Source: Parvibaculum sp. (lineage in GTDB: Bacteria; Pseudomonadota; Alphaproteobacteria; Parvibaculales; Parvibaculaceae). From it: DNA of 64,000 bases. The notes beneath the pieces were generated by a model, which saw nothing but the letters and a program-made list of their open reading frames with translations, was not told where the DNA came from and did not search any database. Where the stretch lies: the NCBI RefSeq assembly GCF_019635935.1, contig NZ_JAHBYN010000001.1, positions 3,501,532 through 3,565,531 of the forward strand. The letters run 5' to 3'. Position 1 is the stretch's first letter; each line of letters begins with the position of its first letter. This document shows, piece by piece, positions 44,755-54,932 of this stretch. A program made the translations under genes and the position numbers.

Positions 44755-44902
44755 CAGGACACCCGGTCTGTCGGTGAGCCGAAGGGCGAATGCCCAAGAT
44801 CGGGCGTTTGGACGCGCATTGCAATGGCTCCGATTGCATTGCCGGCGGCCATTCGGTAGGAGTTGCGGGAACGTCCGAGCGGGCGTTTCGGCGCACGGGC
44901 GC

Positions 44903-44978
44903 GGGCGGTTAGCTCAGTTGGTAGAGCATCTCGTTTACACCGAGAGGGTCGGCGGTTCGAGCCCGTCACCGCCCACCA
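44903..44978 (+). tRNA. tRNA-Val (anticodon UAC)
   Basis: 76 bases with encoded CCA. The acceptor stem GGGCGGT pairs with ACCGCCC. The D-arm contains AGCTCAGTTGGTAGAGC. The anticodon stem TCTCG/CGAGA with loop TTTACAC gives TAC, and the T-arm contains GGTTCGAGCC. Confidence 0.97.
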
Positions 44979-45073
44979 CGCGTTGCGCACTGCGCGCTTG
45001 AGGGGCCGCCTTGACAGGGCGGGGGGCTTGGCTTACGAGACGCCCACCTTTCAGGCGGTTTCTTCGCCCTGTT

Positions 45074-45150
<77 letters not shown>

Positions 45151-45258
45151 CCCTGCGCCTTCGGCTTCGGGTGGCAGGCCGCGAAGTGGACTGACGCACG
45201 AAGGCGATCTGGGGCGCGGGAGTGTCGCCCGAAGCTCCTCTGGAGCACAGGGGGACGG

Positions 45259-45375
45259 GTGCCGCGCGTGTGGCGCATCTACTTCCACGAGATCGACAAA
45301 GGCGACGTCCATGTCGGGTCGATGACGGACCTCGAACGCCGGTTCGCGTCGTATCGCATCGCGCTTTCGCGATAG
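45259..45375 (+). pseudogene. 38-codon fragment resembling a GIY-YIG nuclease domain
   Basis: From a GTG at 45259 the frame encodes VWRIYFHEIDKGDVHVGS followed by MTDLERRFASYR and then a stop. The layout resembles the start of GIY-YIG endonuclease domains, where a Trp-x-x-Tyr strand is followed by tYvGsT-x-DLe-Rr. The GIY tripeptide is not preserved and the domain is cut short, so it is probably a degraded remnant. It lies 108 bp past tRNA-Asp, a favoured integration neighbourhood, but no flanking tRNA repeat was seen. Chance similarity cannot be excluded. Confidence 0.3.
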
Positions 45376-45475
45376 CCGCGAACGCCTGTCGGCGGGCACG
45401 GCGGCGCTTGCGCGCGACCTGACGCAAGGGCAGGAAAATCAAAGACTTTTGCCCCGGCAAAACGTCAGCCAGCCT

Positions 45476-45503
45476 TTGATTTCGCTTATGCGGGAGCTAT
45501 ACT
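45476..45503 (+). promoter_or_regulatory. sigma-70 promoter of the nuo operon
   Basis: TTGATT at 45476-45481 and TATACT at 45498-45503 are 16 bp apart, about 120 bp before nuoA. Confidence 0.55.
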
Positions 45504-45582
45504 GCGCGCCGAATTGGGCAGTTGATTGTGGACGATTCGCTCGTCCTGCCGCGCGCCTGCGCGGCGCAGATGAGACGCCCGG

Positions 45583-45607
45583 CCGGACACCGAGAGGTGC
45601 CGGTTTC
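45583..45607 (+). promoter_or_regulatory. leader hairpin before nuoA
   Basis: CCGGACACC and GGTGCCGG form a stem with a single bulged A around the loop GAGA, followed by TTTCTTG. It lies 18 bp before the nuoA start and could act as a weak attenuator or mRNA stabiliser. Confidence 0.35.
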
Positions 45608-45624
45608 TTGTTGGGGACAATTCG

Positions 45625-45990
45625 ATGGAAGACCTGCTTCTCGAGTACCTGCCCATATTGATCTTTATGGGGCTGTCGCTCGTGATCGGTCTTGCGTTGC
45701 TCGTCGCGCCGTTCCTCATCGCGCCGAGCAAACCGGATCCCGAAAAGCTTGCCGCCTATGAATGCGGCTTCGAAGCATTCGACGACGCGCGCATGAAGTT
45801 CGACGTGAAATACTATCTCGTCGCCATCCTCTTCATCATCTTCGACCTCGAAGTGGCCTTCCTGTTTCCTTGGGCGGTGGCGCTCGGCGATATCGGGCTG
45901 TTCGGCTTCTGGTCGATGATCGTGTTCCTGGGCGTCCTGACGATCGGCTTCACTTATGAGTGGAAGAAGGGCGCGCTGGAATGGGAGTGA
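45625..45990 (+). CDS. nuoA: NADH-quinone oxidoreductase subunit A
   Basis: Membrane subunit of complex I at the junction of the peripheral and membrane arms. The 121-residue protein has three transmembrane helices at about 10-35, 65-90 and 95-115. The family signature [20 protein letters not shown] lies in the loop between helices 1 and 2. It is the first gene of the 14-gene nuo operon and overlaps nuoB by 10 bases. Confidence 0.97.
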   Translation: MEDLLLEYLPILIFMGLSLVIGLALLVAPFLIAPSKPDPEKLAAYECGFEAFDDARMKFDVKYYLVAILFIIFDLEVAFLFPWAVALGDIGLFGFWSMIVFLGVLTIGFTYEWKKGALEWE

Positions 45991-46541
45991 TGCAAACCGG
46001 CAATGCGGCCGCGCCGGCTCAAACGGCGATCCCTGGTGACGGGCAGGACGACGCCTTCTTCCGGCAGGCCGCCGACGCGCTCGCCGACAAGGGTTTCGTG
46101 CTGACGACGGTCGACGATCTCGTCAACTGGTCGCGCACCGGCTCGCTGATGTGGATGACCTTCGGCCTTGCCTGCTGCGCCGTCGAAATGATGCATACCT
46201 CGATGCCGCGCTACGATGTGGAACGTTTCGGTGTCGCGCCGCGCGCAAGCCCCCGCCAGTCCGACGTGATGATCGTCGCCGGCACGCTGACCAACAAGAT
46301 GGCGCCCGCACTGCGCAAGGTTTACGACCAGATGCCGGAGCCCCGCTATGTGATCTCGATGGGATCCTGCGCGAACGGCGGCGGCTACTATCACTATTCC
46401 TACTCCGTGGTGCGTGGCTGCGACCGGATCGTGCCGGTCGACATCTATGTGCCCGGATGCCCGCCCACCGCCGAGGCCCTGCTCTACGGCATCCTCGCCC
46501 TTCAAAAGAAAATTCGCCGGACGGGCACGCTCGACCGCTGA
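45981..46541 (+). CDS. nuoB: NADH-quinone oxidoreductase subunit B
   Basis: Carries cluster N2, the last Fe-S centre before quinone. The ATG at 45981 was used; ATG 45990, in a TGATG overlap with the nuoA stop, is equally possible and would remove three residues. The 186-residue protein has the tandem cysteines in [11 protein letters not shown], a third in [10 protein letters not shown], and the fourth in [10 protein letters not shown]. The N-terminal 30 residues are variable. Confidence 0.97.
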   Translation: MGVMQTGNAAAPAQTAIPGDGQDDAFFRQAADALADKGFVLTTVDDLVNWSRTGSLMWMTFGLACCAVEMMHTSMPRYDVERFGVAPRASPRQSDVMIVAGTLTNKMAPALRKVYDQMPEPRYVISMGSCANGGGYYHYSYSVVRGCDRIVPVDIYVPGCPPTAEALLYGILALQKKIRRTGTLDR

Positions 46542-46593
46542 TTTTCACCGACTGGCAGCCAGTACCTTCCGCGCGGGAAGCGAAAACCTGCCC

Positions 46594-47217
46594 ATGAGTT
46601 TCGAGACCGCATCGATGGACGAAAGTCTCACAGAACTGGGCGAGCATATTCTCGGCGGCGTCGAGGATTCGATGCTCGGATTCAACGTCGCCTACGGCGA
46701 ATTGACGGTCCGCGCCCAGGCGGGTTCGATTGCGCGCGTGTTGAAGTTTCTGCGCGACGATCCGGCCTGCCACTTCGCGACGCTGCTCGACATCACCGCC
46801 GTCGACTACCCGCAGCGCGCGCGCCGTTTCGATGTCGTCTATCACCTGTTGTCGATGCACCAGAACCAGCGCATCCGCGTCATCGTCGAGACCGACGAGG
46901 AAACGCCGGTGCCGAGCGTCGTCGGCATTTACCCGTCGGCCAACTGGTACGAGCGCGAAACCTTCGACATGTACGGCGTTCTCTTCAGCGATCACCCGGA
47001 CCTGCGCCGCATCCTCACCGATTACGGTTTCAACGGCTATCCGCTGCGCAAGGACTTCCCGCTGACGGGCTATGTTGAAGTCCGCTACGACGACGACGTG
47101 AAGCGTGTCGTCTACGAGCCGGTGAAGCTCGTCCAGGAATTCCGCAGTTTCGATTTCGCAAGCCCGTGGGAAGGCGTCGAATATCTGCTGCCGGGCGACG
47201 AGAAGGCGGAGAACTGA
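46594..47217 (+). CDS. nuoC: NADH-quinone oxidoreductase subunit C
   Basis: Peripheral-arm subunit of complex I (30-kDa type), 207 residues, encoded separately from nuoD as in most alphaproteobacteria. The signature [19 protein letters not shown] lies near residues 110-128, followed by [14 protein letters not shown] and [13 protein letters not shown]. It starts 52 bp after nuoB, the second-largest gap in the operon, and ends 3 bp before nuoD. Confidence 0.97.
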   Translation: MSFETASMDESLTELGEHILGGVEDSMLGFNVAYGELTVRAQAGSIARVLKFLRDDPACHFATLLDITAVDYPQRARRFDVVYHLLSMHQNQRIRVIVETDEETPVPSVVGIYPSANWYERETFDMYGVLFSDHPDLRRILTDYGFNGYPLRKDFPLTGYVEVRYDDDVKRVVYEPVKLVQEFRSFDFASPWEGVEYLLPGDEKAEN

Positions 47218-47220
47218 CCG

Positions 47221-48399
47221 ATGGCCGAACAGGAACTCCGCAACTACCACCTTAATTTCGGACCGCAGCATCCCGCCGCGCATGGCGTGCTGCGCCTCGT
47301 GCTGGAGCTCGACGGCGAAGTGGTCGAGCGCGTCGACCCGCATATCGGCCTCCTGCATCGCGGCACCGAAAAGCTGATCGAGTACAAGACCTATCTGCAG
47401 GCGACGCCCTATTTCGACCGGCTCGATTATGTCGCGCCGATGAACCAGGAACATGCCTTCGTGCTGGCGGCCGAAAAGCTGCTCGGCCTCGAAGTGCCGC
47501 GCCGCGGCCAGTTCATTCGTGTCCTCTATTCCGAAATGGGCCGCATCCTCGCCCATCTGCTCAACGTGACGACGCAGGCGCTCGATGTCGGCGCGCTGAC
47601 GCCGCCGCTCTGGGGCTTCGAGCAGCGCGAAAAGATGATGATCTTCTACGAGCGCGCATCCGGCGCGCGCCTCCACGCGAATTATTTCCGCGTCGGCGGC
47701 GTGCATCGCGATCTGCCGCCCAAGCTCATCGAGGACATCTACAATTTCTGCGACCCCTGCGAACAGGCGCTGGACGATCTTGAAGCCCTGCTGACCGGCA
47801 ACCGGATTTTCATGCAGCGCAACGTCGACATCGGCGTCGTGTCGCAGGAAGACGCGCTTGCCTGGGGCTTCTCCGGCGTCATGGTGCGCGGCTCTGGCAT
47901 GGCCTGGGACCTGCGCCGTTCGCAGCCCTACGAAGTCTATTCCGAGCTCGACTTCGACATCCCGGTCGGCAAGAACGGCGACTGTTACGACCGCTACCTG
48001 ATCCGCATGGACGAAATGCGCCAGTCGCTGCGCATCATGAAGCAGTGCATCGAAAAAATGCCCGGCGGTCCGGTGCATGCCGAAGACGGCAAGGTCGTGC
48101 CGCCGTCGCGCGCCGAAATGAAGCGCTCGATGGAAGCGCTGATCCATCACTTCAAGCTTTATACCGAGGGCTACCGCGTCCCCGAGGGCGAGGTCTATGC
48201 GGCTGTCGAGGCGCCGAAGGGCGAATTCGGCGTCTATCTCGTCTCCGACGGCGGCAACAAACCTTACAAATGCAAGATCCGCGCGCCGGGCTATGCCCAT
48301 CTGCAAGCGATGGATCATCTGTGCAAGGGCCACATGCTGGCGGACGTCGCCGCCATCCTCGGCTCCATCGATATCGTGTTCGGAGAGGTGGACCGGTGA
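47221..48399 (+). CDS. nuoD: NADH-quinone oxidoreductase subunit D
   Basis: The 49-kDa-type subunit forming the quinone pocket with NuoB. The 392-residue protein has [20 protein letters not shown] at the start, then [18 protein letters not shown] (His in the quinone site). [18 protein letters not shown] follows, and the C-terminal end is [12 protein letters not shown], with the conserved terminal Arg. Its stop codon overlaps the GTG of nuoE. Confidence 0.97.
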   Translation: MAEQELRNYHLNFGPQHPAAHGVLRLVLELDGEVVERVDPHIGLLHRGTEKLIEYKTYLQATPYFDRLDYVAPMNQEHAFVLAAEKLLGLEVPRRGQFIRVLYSEMGRILAHLLNVTTQALDVGALTPPLWGFEQREKMMIFYERASGARLHANYFRVGGVHRDLPPKLIEDIYNFCDPCEQALDDLEALLTGNRIFMQRNVDIGVVSQEDALAWGFSGVMVRGSGMAWDLRRSQPYEVYSELDFDIPVGKNGDCYDRYLIRMDEMRQSLRIMKQCIEKMPGGPVHAEDGKVVPPSRAEMKRSMEALIHHFKLYTEGYRVPEGEVYAAVEAPKGEFGVYLVSDGGNKPYKCKIRAPGYAHLQAMDHLCKGHMLADVAAILGSIDIVFGEVDR

Positions 48400-49016
48400 G
48401 CGTTCGCAGACTAGACCCCAACCAGCCGGCAAGCTTCGCCTTCACGCCCGAAAATGTCGAATGGGCGAAGGCGCAGATCGCGAAATTTCCGGAAGGCAAG
48501 CAGGCCTCGGCGATCATCCCGTTGTTCTGGCGCGCGCAAGAGCAGCATGGCGGCTGGCTGCCGGAACCGGCAATCCGTCACGTCGCCGAAATGCTCGGCA
48601 TGGACTACATCCGCGCGCTCGAAGTCGCGACCTTCTACACAATGTTCAATCTCTCGCCCGTCGGCGAACACTACGTGCAGCTCTGCGGCACGACGCCCTG
48701 CTGGTTGCGCGGCGCCGACGAGCTGAAAGAAGTTTGCCGCAAGCATATCGGCCCCGAGGGCAAGGTCAGCGCCGACGGCAAACTCTCCTGGCTCGAAGTC
48801 GAATGTCTCGGCGCCTGCGTCAACGCGCCGATGGTCCAGATCAATGCCGACTTCTATGAAGACCTCGATGCGGCGGCGCTCGAACGCATTCTGTCCGACC
48901 TGCGCGCCGGCAAGGACGTGAAGCCCGGTCCGCAAAGTGCCCGGCATTCGTCGGAACCGCATGGCGGCCTCACAAGCCTGACCGCCGCGGTCGCGCAAAC
49001 GAGCGGGGGCGAGTGA
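48396..49016 (+). CDS. nuoE: NADH-quinone oxidoreductase subunit E
   Basis: The 24-kDa-type subunit with [2Fe-2S] cluster N1a. It starts with GTG 48396, overlapping the nuoD TGA, with GGAGAGG upstream. Of 206 residues, the thioredoxin-like core carries the four ligands: two in [10 protein letters not shown] and two in [14 protein letters not shown]. The C-terminal 40 residues ([12 protein letters not shown] onwards) are an unstructured extension. Its stop overlaps the nuoF start (TGATG). Confidence 0.97.
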   Translation: MSVRRLDPNQPASFAFTPENVEWAKAQIAKFPEGKQASAIIPLFWRAQEQHGGWLPEPAIRHVAEMLGMDYIRALEVATFYTMFNLSPVGEHYVQLCGTTPCWLRGADELKEVCRKHIGPEGKVSADGKLSWLEVECLGACVNAPMVQINADFYEDLDAAALERILSDLRAGKDVKPGPQSARHSSEPHGGLTSLTAAVAQTSGGE

Positions 49017-50305
49017 TGCTCGAGGACAAGGATCGAATTTTCACCAATCTCTACGGCCATCACGACTGGCGGCTTGCCGGCGCCCGCGCGCGCGGCGATT
49101 GGGACGGCACGTCCGAAATCATCGCCAAGGGCCGCGACTGGATTCTCGACGAGATGAAAAAGTCGGGTCTGCGCGGCCGCGGCGGCGCCGGCTTCCCGAC
49201 CGGCCTCAAATGGTCCTTCATGCCGAAGGAGTCCGACGGCCGCCCGCACTACCTCGTGGTGAATGCCGACGAATCCGAACCCGGCACCTGCAAGGATCGC
49301 GACATCCTGCGTCACGACCCGCACAAGCTGGTCGAGGGTTGCCTGATCGCCAGCTTCGCGATGGGCGCCCATGCCTGCTACATCTATGTGCGCGGCGAAT
49401 TCATCCGCGAGCGCGAGCAGCTGCAGGCCGCCATCGACGAAGCCTATGAAGCAGGTCTTGTCGGCAAGAACGCGGCGGGTTCCGGCTGGGATTTCGACAT
49501 CTATGTCCATCACGGCGCCGGCGCCTATATCTGCGGCGAGGAAACCGCGCTGCTCGAAAGCCTCGAAGGCAAGAAAGGCATGCCGCGCCTTAAGCCGCCA
49601 TTCCCGGCCAATGTCGGTCTCTATGGCGCGCCGACCACCGTCAACAATGTCGAGTCCATTGCCGTCGCGCCGACCATCCTGCGCCGCGGCGCCACCTGGT
49701 TCGCAGGCCTCGGCCGCCCCAACAACACCGGCACCAAACTCTTCTGCATCTCGGGTCACGTGAACAACCCCTGCAATGTCGAAGAGGAAATGGGCATCCC
49801 GCTAAGGGAACTGCTGGAGAAACATGCGGGCGGCGTGCGCGGCGGCTGGGACAATCTGCTGGCGGTCATTCCCGGCGGCTCGTCGGTGCCGCTCATTCCG
49901 AAATCGGTGTGCGACGACATCCTGATGGATTTCGACTCGCTGAAAGCCGTGCAGACCGGCCTCGGCACCGCGGCCGTCATCGTCATGGACAAGTCGACCG
50001 ACGTCATCAAGGCAATCGCGCGCCTCTCGGCCTTCTACAAGCATGAGAGCTGCGGCCAGTGTACGCCCTGCCGCGAAGGCACGGGCTGGATGTGGCGCGT
50101 GATGGAGCGTCTGGTCTCGGGCGAGGCGGCGGTCGAGGAGATCGACATGCTGCTCGACGTGTCGAAGCGCGTCGAAGGTCACACCATTTGTGCGCTTGGC
50201 GACGCGGCGGCCTGGCCGGTTCAGGGCCTGATCCGTCATTTCCGGGGCACCATCGAAGAGCGCATCGCGGCAAAACGCGGTATCGCTCAGGCGGCGGCGG
50301 AGTAG
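49016..50305 (+). CDS. nuoF: NADH-quinone oxidoreductase subunit F
   Basis: NADH-oxidising 51-kDa-type subunit with FMN and [4Fe-4S] cluster N3. The ATG at 49016 sits in a TGATG overlap with nuoE, giving 429 residues. The NADH site is [16 protein letters not shown], the FMN site [17 protein letters not shown], and the cluster ligands are in [15 protein letters not shown] plus a later Cys in [13 protein letters not shown]. Confidence 0.97.
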   Translation: MLEDKDRIFTNLYGHHDWRLAGARARGDWDGTSEIIAKGRDWILDEMKKSGLRGRGGAGFPTGLKWSFMPKESDGRPHYLVVNADESEPGTCKDRDILRHDPHKLVEGCLIASFAMGAHACYIYVRGEFIREREQLQAAIDEAYEAGLVGKNAAGSGWDFDIYVHHGAGAYICGEETALLESLEGKKGMPRLKPPFPANVGLYGAPTTVNNVESIAVAPTILRRGATWFAGLGRPNNTGTKLFCISGHVNNPCNVEEEMGIPLRELLEKHAGGVRGGWDNLLAVIPGGSSVPLIPKSVCDDILMDFDSLKAVQTGLGTAAVIVMDKSTDVIKAIARLSAFYKHESCGQCTPCREGTGWMWRVMERLVSGEAAVEEIDMLLDVSKRVEGHTICALGDAAAWPVQGLIRHFRGTIEERIAAKRGIAQAAAE

Positions 50306-50309
50306 GGGC

Positions 50310-52352
50310 ATGCCAAAACTTATCGTCGACGGCATCGAGGTCGAGGTCGAAAACGGCGCCACGCTGTTGCAGGCCTGTGAGGAAGCGGGCGCCGAGATTC
50401 CGCGTTTCTGCTACCACGAGCGCCTGTCGATCGCCGGCAATTGCCGCATGTGCCTTGTCGAAGTCGAAAAATCGCCGAAGCCCGTGGCCTCCTGCGCCAT
50501 GCCGGCGGGCGAGGGCATGGTTGTCCACACACGCACCGAACAGGTGAAGCGCGCCCGCGAAGGCGTGATGGAATTCCTGCTGATCAACCACCCGCTCGAT
50601 TGCCCGATCTGCGATCAGGGCGGCGAATGCGACCTGCAGGATCAGGCAATGGCCTATGGCGTCGACGGTTCGCGCTTCGCCGAAAACAAACGCGCCGTCG
50701 AAGACAAATATATGGGCCCGCTGGTCAAGACCATCATGACCCGCTGCATCCATTGCACGCGCTGCATCCGCTTCTCGCAGGAAGTCGCCGGCGTACCGGA
50801 GCTCGGCGCCATCGGCCGCGGCGAGGACATGGAGATCACGACCTATCTCGAACACGCGCTCACTTCGGAACTGTCGGCAAACGTCGTCGATCTCTGCCCG
50901 GTCGGCGCGCTGACGTTCCACCCCTATGCCTACACGGCGCGTCCATGGGAACTGCGCAAGACGGAATCCATCGATGCGATGGACGCGGTCGGCTCCAACA
51001 TCCGCGTCGACGCGCGCGGCCCCGCCGTGATGCGCATTCTGCCGCGCCTCAACGAAGACGTGAACGAGGAGTGGATTTCCGACAAGACGCGCTTCGTCTG
51101 GGACGGATTGCGGACGCAGCGCCTCGACACGCCTTATGTGCGCGAGGGCGGAAGCCTGCGCGCCGCAAGCTGGGACGAAGCCTTTGCCGCCATTGCCGCG
51201 TGCCTCAAGGGCGTCAAGGGCGATCGCATCGCCGCCATTGCTGGCGATCTCGCCTGCGCCGAATCGATGAAGGCGCTGAAAGACCTTTATGTGGCGCTCG
51301 GCTCGCCCAACATCGATTGCCGTCAGGACGGCGCGAAGCTCGACGCCGCGAACCGCGCTTCCTACATCTTCAACACCACCATCGCCGGCATCGAAGATGC
51401 GGATGCAATCCTCCTGATCGGCACCGATCCGCGCAAGGAAGCGCCGATCCTCAACGCCCGCATCCTGAAGCGCGCCCGCCGCGGCGGCCTCAAGGTCGGC
51501 GTCGTCGGTCCCCGCGCCGATCTCTCCTACGCTTACGATTATCTCGGCGCCGGCCCGCAATCGCTGAAAGACCTCGGCGCCTTTGGCGATGTTCTGAAAA
51601 ACGCCGCGAACCCGATGATCGTGGTCGGGCAGGGCGCATTGGCGCGCAAAGACGGCGCTGCCGTGCTCGCGGCCGCCATCGCGCTGGCGAAATCGGTCGG
51701 CGCGGTTCGCGACGGCTGGAACGGCTTCAACGTCCTGCACATGGCGGCGGCGCGCGTCGGCGGCCTCGATCTTGGCCTGGTGCCGGGCGCGGGCGGCCGC
51801 GATGTCGAAGGCATCCTCGATGGCGCCTCGAAACGCGAAATCGAATTCGTGCATCTGCTTGCCGCCGACGAGATCGACATGTCGCGCCTCGGCTCGGCCT
51901 TCGTCGTCTATCAGGGCACGCATGGCGATGCCGGCGCCCACCGCGCCGACGTCATTTTGCCGGGCGCCGCCTACACCGAGAAAAACGCAACCTGGGTCAA
52001 CACCGAGGGCCGCGCGCAACTCGGCAATCGCGCCGTCTTCCCGCCCGGCTCCGCCCGCGAGGATTGGACGATCCTGCGCGCCCTGTCGGCCACCGTCGGC
52101 CACACCTTGCCATACGACAATCTGACGGCCCTGCGCGCCGCGATGGCCGAGGCCGCGCCGCATTTCGCCGAGATCGACATGGTTGTGCCGGCAGGCGCGC
52201 TGCCCGACCTGCCGCAGGGCGATCTCGACGCCGCGCCGTTCGAAACGCCGGTGAAGGATTTCTATCTGACAAACCCCATTGCGCGTGCGAGCGCGGTCAT
52301 GGCGCGTTGCTCGGCGGAACTTGCGCCGTCGCGCATCCAGGCGGCGGAGTGA
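50310..52352 (+). CDS. nuoG: NADH-quinone oxidoreductase subunit G
   Basis: The 75-kDa-type subunit, 680 residues. The N-terminal [2Fe-2S] domain has [15 protein letters not shown]. The His-Cys cluster region is [17 protein letters not shown], and [10 protein letters not shown] holds the [4Fe-4S] N4/N5 ligands. The rest is a molybdopterin-oxidoreductase-like domain without cofactor, as is normal for NuoG. It is the usual size and has no sign of the extra N7 cluster of enterobacteria. The nuoH gene follows 7 bp later. Confidence 0.97.
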   Translation: MPKLIVDGIEVEVENGATLLQACEEAGAEIPRFCYHERLSIAGNCRMCLVEVEKSPKPVASCAMPAGEGMVVHTRTEQVKRAREGVMEFLLINHPLDCPICDQGGECDLQDQAMAYGVDGSRFAENKRAVEDKYMGPLVKTIMTRCIHCTRCIRFSQEVAGVPELGAIGRGEDMEITTYLEHALTSELSANVVDLCPVGALTFHPYAYTARPWELRKTESIDAMDAVGSNIRVDARGPAVMRILPRLNEDVNEEWISDKTRFVWDGLRTQRLDTPYVREGGSLRAASWDEAFAAIAACLKGVKGDRIAAIAGDLACAESMKALKDLYVALGSPNIDCRQDGAKLDAANRASYIFNTTIAGIEDADAILLIGTDPRKEAPILNARILKRARRGGLKVGVVGPRADLSYAYDYLGAGPQSLKDLGAFGDVLKNAANPMIVVGQGALARKDGAAVLAAAIALAKSVGAVRDGWNGFNVLHMAAARVGGLDLGLVPGAGGRDVEGILDGASKREIEFVHLLAADEIDMSRLGSAFVVYQGTHGDAGAHRADVILPGAAYTEKNATWVNTEGRAQLGNRAVFPPGSAREDWTILRALSATVGHTLPYDNLTALRAAMAEAAPHFAEIDMVVPAGALPDLPQGDLDAAPFETPVKDFYLTNPIARASAVMARCSAELAPSRIQAAE

Positions 52353-52359
52353 GGGCGGC

Positions 52360-53373
52360 ATGACCGAATTTCTGATCGCATACGGCATCCCGCTCGCCAT
52401 CATCGTCGGCCAATCGCTGGCGCTGATTGTCGCCGTTCTGATCGTCACGGCCTATGTGCTGCTGGCCGACCGCAAGATCTGGGCGGCGGTGCAGCTTCGC
52501 CGCGGCCCCAATGTCGTCGGCGCCTTTGGCCTGCTGCAATCTTTCGCCGACTTGCTGAAATTCGTCTTCAAGGAAGTCATCATCCCGGCAGGCGCCAACA
52601 AGGGCGTCTTCCTGCTGGCGCCGCTGGTCACGGTCACGCTGGCGCTCTCCGCCTGGGTTGTCATTCCTTTCGACGCCGGCGTCGTCATCTCCAACATCAA
52701 TGTCGGCGTCCTTTATATCTTCGCCATTTCCTCGCTCGGCGTTTACGGCGTCATCATGGCGGGTTGGGCGTCGAACTCGAAATACCCTTTCCTCTCGGCG
52801 CTTCGCGCGGCCGCACAGATGGTTTCCTACGAAGTTTCCATCGGCTTCGTCATCGTCACGGTTTTGTTGACCGCCGGAACGCTGAACCTCACCGAAATCG
52901 TCGAGGCGCAGAAGACCGTCTGGTATTTCATCCCGCATCTGCCGATGTTCGCGATCTTCTTCATCTCGGCGCTGGCCGAAACCAACCGCCCGCCCTTCGA
53001 TCTGGTGGAAGCGGAATCCGAACTCGTCGCCGGCTTCATGGTCGAGTACTCCTCGACCTCCTACATGATGTTCATGCTCGGCGAATATGTGTCGATCCTG
53101 CTGATGTGCGCCATGACGACGATCCTGTTTCTCGGCGGCTGGCTGCCTCCCTTCGACATCGCACCGTTCAACTGGGTGCCCGGCATCGTCTGGTTCCTGC
53201 TGAAGGTGATGTTCGTCTTCTTCATGTTCGCCATGGTCAAGGCCTTCGTGCCGCGCTACCGCTACGACCAGCTCATGCGTCTCGGCTGGAAAGTATTCCT
53301 GCCGTTCTCGCTGTTCTGGGTTGTGCTGACGGCCGGCGTGCTGGTCGGCTTCGACATCGTGCCGCAGCATTGA
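52360..53373 (+). CDS. nuoH: NADH-quinone oxidoreductase subunit H
   Basis: Membrane subunit that forms the quinone channel entrance, 337 residues, about eight transmembrane helices. The ATG at 52360 has GAGGG 4 bases upstream. Conserved parts are [18 protein letters not shown] in the first cytoplasmic loop, [20 protein letters not shown] in loop 3, and [14 protein letters not shown] near the C-terminus. Acidic residues proposed to couple quinone chemistry to proton pumping are present. Confidence 0.97.
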   Translation: MTEFLIAYGIPLAIIVGQSLALIVAVLIVTAYVLLADRKIWAAVQLRRGPNVVGAFGLLQSFADLLKFVFKEVIIPAGANKGVFLLAPLVTVTLALSAWVVIPFDAGVVISNINVGVLYIFAISSLGVYGVIMAGWASNSKYPFLSALRAAAQMVSYEVSIGFVIVTVLLTAGTLNLTEIVEAQKTVWYFIPHLPMFAIFFISALAETNRPPFDLVEAESELVAGFMVEYSSTSYMMFMLGEYVSILLMCAMTTILFLGGWLPPFDIAPFNWVPGIVWFLLKVMFVFFMFAMVKAFVPRYRYDQLMRLGWKVFLPFSLFWVVLTAGVLVGFDIVPQH

Positions 53374-53411
53374 GGATGGGCACGATGACACATACGGGAA
53401 AGGACTGAACA

Positions 53412-53903
53412 ATGGCCTGGCTGGAACAGTCGGCGCGGTCGCTCTTTCTCGCGGAGTTCGTTTCGAGCTTCGTGCTCGCGATGCGTTACTTTTTCAAACC
53501 GAAAGTGACCGTCAACTATCCGTTCGAAAAAGGCCCGCTCTCGCCCCGCTTTCGCGGCGAACATGCGCTGCGCCGCTATCCGAACGGCGAGGAACGCTGC
53601 ATCGCCTGCAAGCTCTGCGAGGCAATCTGCCCGGCGCTCGCCATCACCATCGAGGCGGGCCCGCGCCGCAACGACGGTACGCGGCGCACCACGCGCTACG
53701 ACATCGACATGACGAAATGCATCTATTGCGGTCTCTGCCAGGAGGCATGCCCTGTCGATGCGATCGTCGAAGGACCGAATTTCGAATTCGCGACCGAAAC
53801 ACGCGAAGAGCTGATGTACGACAAGGATCGGTTGCTGGCCAATGGCGACCGTTGGGAACGCGAGATCGCGACGAGCATCGCGCTCGACGCGCCTTACCGC
53901 TGA
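53412..53903 (+). CDS. nuoI: NADH-quinone oxidoreductase subunit I
   Basis: Ferredoxin-like subunit with two [4Fe-4S] clusters (N6a, N6b), 163 residues. The ligand motifs are [13 protein letters not shown] and [13 protein letters not shown]. An N-terminal amphipathic helix ([18 protein letters not shown]) anchors it to the membrane arm. It starts 38 bp after nuoH, with GGAAAGGA as its ribosome binding site. Confidence 0.97.
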   Translation: MAWLEQSARSLFLAEFVSSFVLAMRYFFKPKVTVNYPFEKGPLSPRFRGEHALRRYPNGEERCIACKLCEAICPALAITIEAGPRRNDGTRRTTRYDIDMTKCIYCGLCQEACPVDAIVEGPNFEFATETREELMYDKDRLLANGDRWEREIATSIALDAPYR

Positions 53904-53934
53904 ACGAAGATCGTCGAGGGGACGAGGGGTCCAA

Positions 53935-54549
53935 ATGATTGCCACCGCCATCGCGTTTTATCTTTTCGCGGGCATAACCGTCGCCGCGGGCTTCATGGTG
54001 ATTGCGGCGCGCAACCCCGTTCACTCGGTGTTGTTCCTGATCCTCGCCTTCTTCAACTCGGCCGCGCTGTTCGTGCTGCTCGGCGCCGAGTTCCTGGCCC
54101 TGATCCTCGTCATCGTCTATGTCGGCGCGGTTGCGGTGCTCTTTCTGTTCGTCGTGATGATGCTCGACGTCGACTTCCGCGATCTGCGTCAGGGCTCCCT
54201 GCAATATCTGCCCGTCGGCGCATTGGTCGGTCTGATCCTGCTCGTTGAGCTGCTGCTCGTTCTCGGCGCGTGGATCGTTTCGCCGGAGGCCGCCGGCGTC
54301 GCCGCGGCCCCCGCGCCGGCGATTGCCGACACCCACAACACGCGGGCGCTCGGCCAACTCATCTACACGCAATATGCCTATCTGTTCCAGGCGGCAGGCC
54401 TGATCCTGCTGGTCGCGATGATCGGCGCCATCGTGCTGACGCTGCGCCACAAACCGAATGCGAAACGTCAGGTCATCGCGGATCAGGTCGGGCGGACGCG
54501 CGATCAGGCCGTCGAAATGAAGAAGGTCGAGCCCGGTCAGGGTCTCTGA
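53935..54549 (+). CDS. nuoJ: NADH-quinone oxidoreductase subunit J
   Basis: Membrane subunit with five transmembrane helices, 204 residues. The third helix carries the family signature ILVIVYVGAVAVLFLFVVMM, including the pi-bulge Tyr-Val-Gly. The C-terminal 40 residues are charged and cytoplasmic. AGGGGACGAGGGG precedes the ATG at 53935. Confidence 0.96.
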   Translation: MIATAIAFYLFAGITVAAGFMVIAARNPVHSVLFLILAFFNSAALFVLLGAEFLALILVIVYVGAVAVLFLFVVMMLDVDFRDLRQGSLQYLPVGALVGLILLVELLLVLGAWIVSPEAAGVAAAPAPAIADTHNTRALGQLIYTQYAYLFQAAGLILLVAMIGAIVLTLRHKPNAKRQVIADQVGRTRDQAVEMKKVEPGQGL

Positions 54550-54617
54550 CGGGCGCAACGAAAGAAGAGGGGACTGGTCCCCGCGCATCTGGCGCGACGG
54601 GACAGGAGAGATAGAGA

Positions 54618-54926
54618 ATGGCAATCGGCCTCGGACATTATCTGACAGTGGCGGCGATCCTGTTCACGCTCGGCATTTTCGGCATCTTCCTCAACCGGAA
54701 GAACGTCATCGTCATCCTGATGTCGATCGAATTGATGCTGCTCGCGGTCAACATCAATCTGGTCGCCTTCTCCGCCCATCTCGGCGATCTGGTGGGCCAG
54801 GTCTTCGCGCTCTTCGTCCTGACGGTCGCGGCCGCCGAGGCCGCCATCGGCCTTGCCATTCTGGTCGTCTATTTCCGCAACCGCGGTTCCATCGCGGTCG
54901 AAGACATCAACGTGATGAAGGGGTAA
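54618..54926 (+). CDS. nuoK: NADH-quinone oxidoreductase subunit K
   Basis: Small antiporter-like membrane subunit, 102 residues with three helices. Conserved acidic residues are Glu in [10 protein letters not shown] and Glu in [11 protein letters not shown], both thought to carry protons. It starts 68 bp after nuoJ, the largest gap in the operon, with GGAGAGATAGAG as its ribosome binding site, and ends 6 bp before nuoL. Confidence 0.97.
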   Translation: MAIGLGHYLTVAAILFTLGIFGIFLNRKNVIVILMSIELMLLAVNINLVAFSAHLGDLVGQVFALFVLTVAAAEAAIGLAILVVYFRNRGSIAVEDINVMKG

Positions 54927-54932
54927 GGCAGA

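Noticed and set aside
46123..48432. 769-codon minus-strand frame opposite nuoB-nuoD
   Set aside because: Mirror of conserved complex I genes; no recognisable domain and no ribosome binding site.
50441..52363. 640-codon plus-strand frame in another phase within nuoG
   Set aside because: Arg-rich alternative phase of nuoG, which has all Fe-S motifs in the other frame.
50007..52448. 813-codon minus-strand frame opposite nuoF-nuoG
   Set aside because: Antisense shadow of high-GC3 genes; composition is dominated by Arg, Ala, His and Asp.
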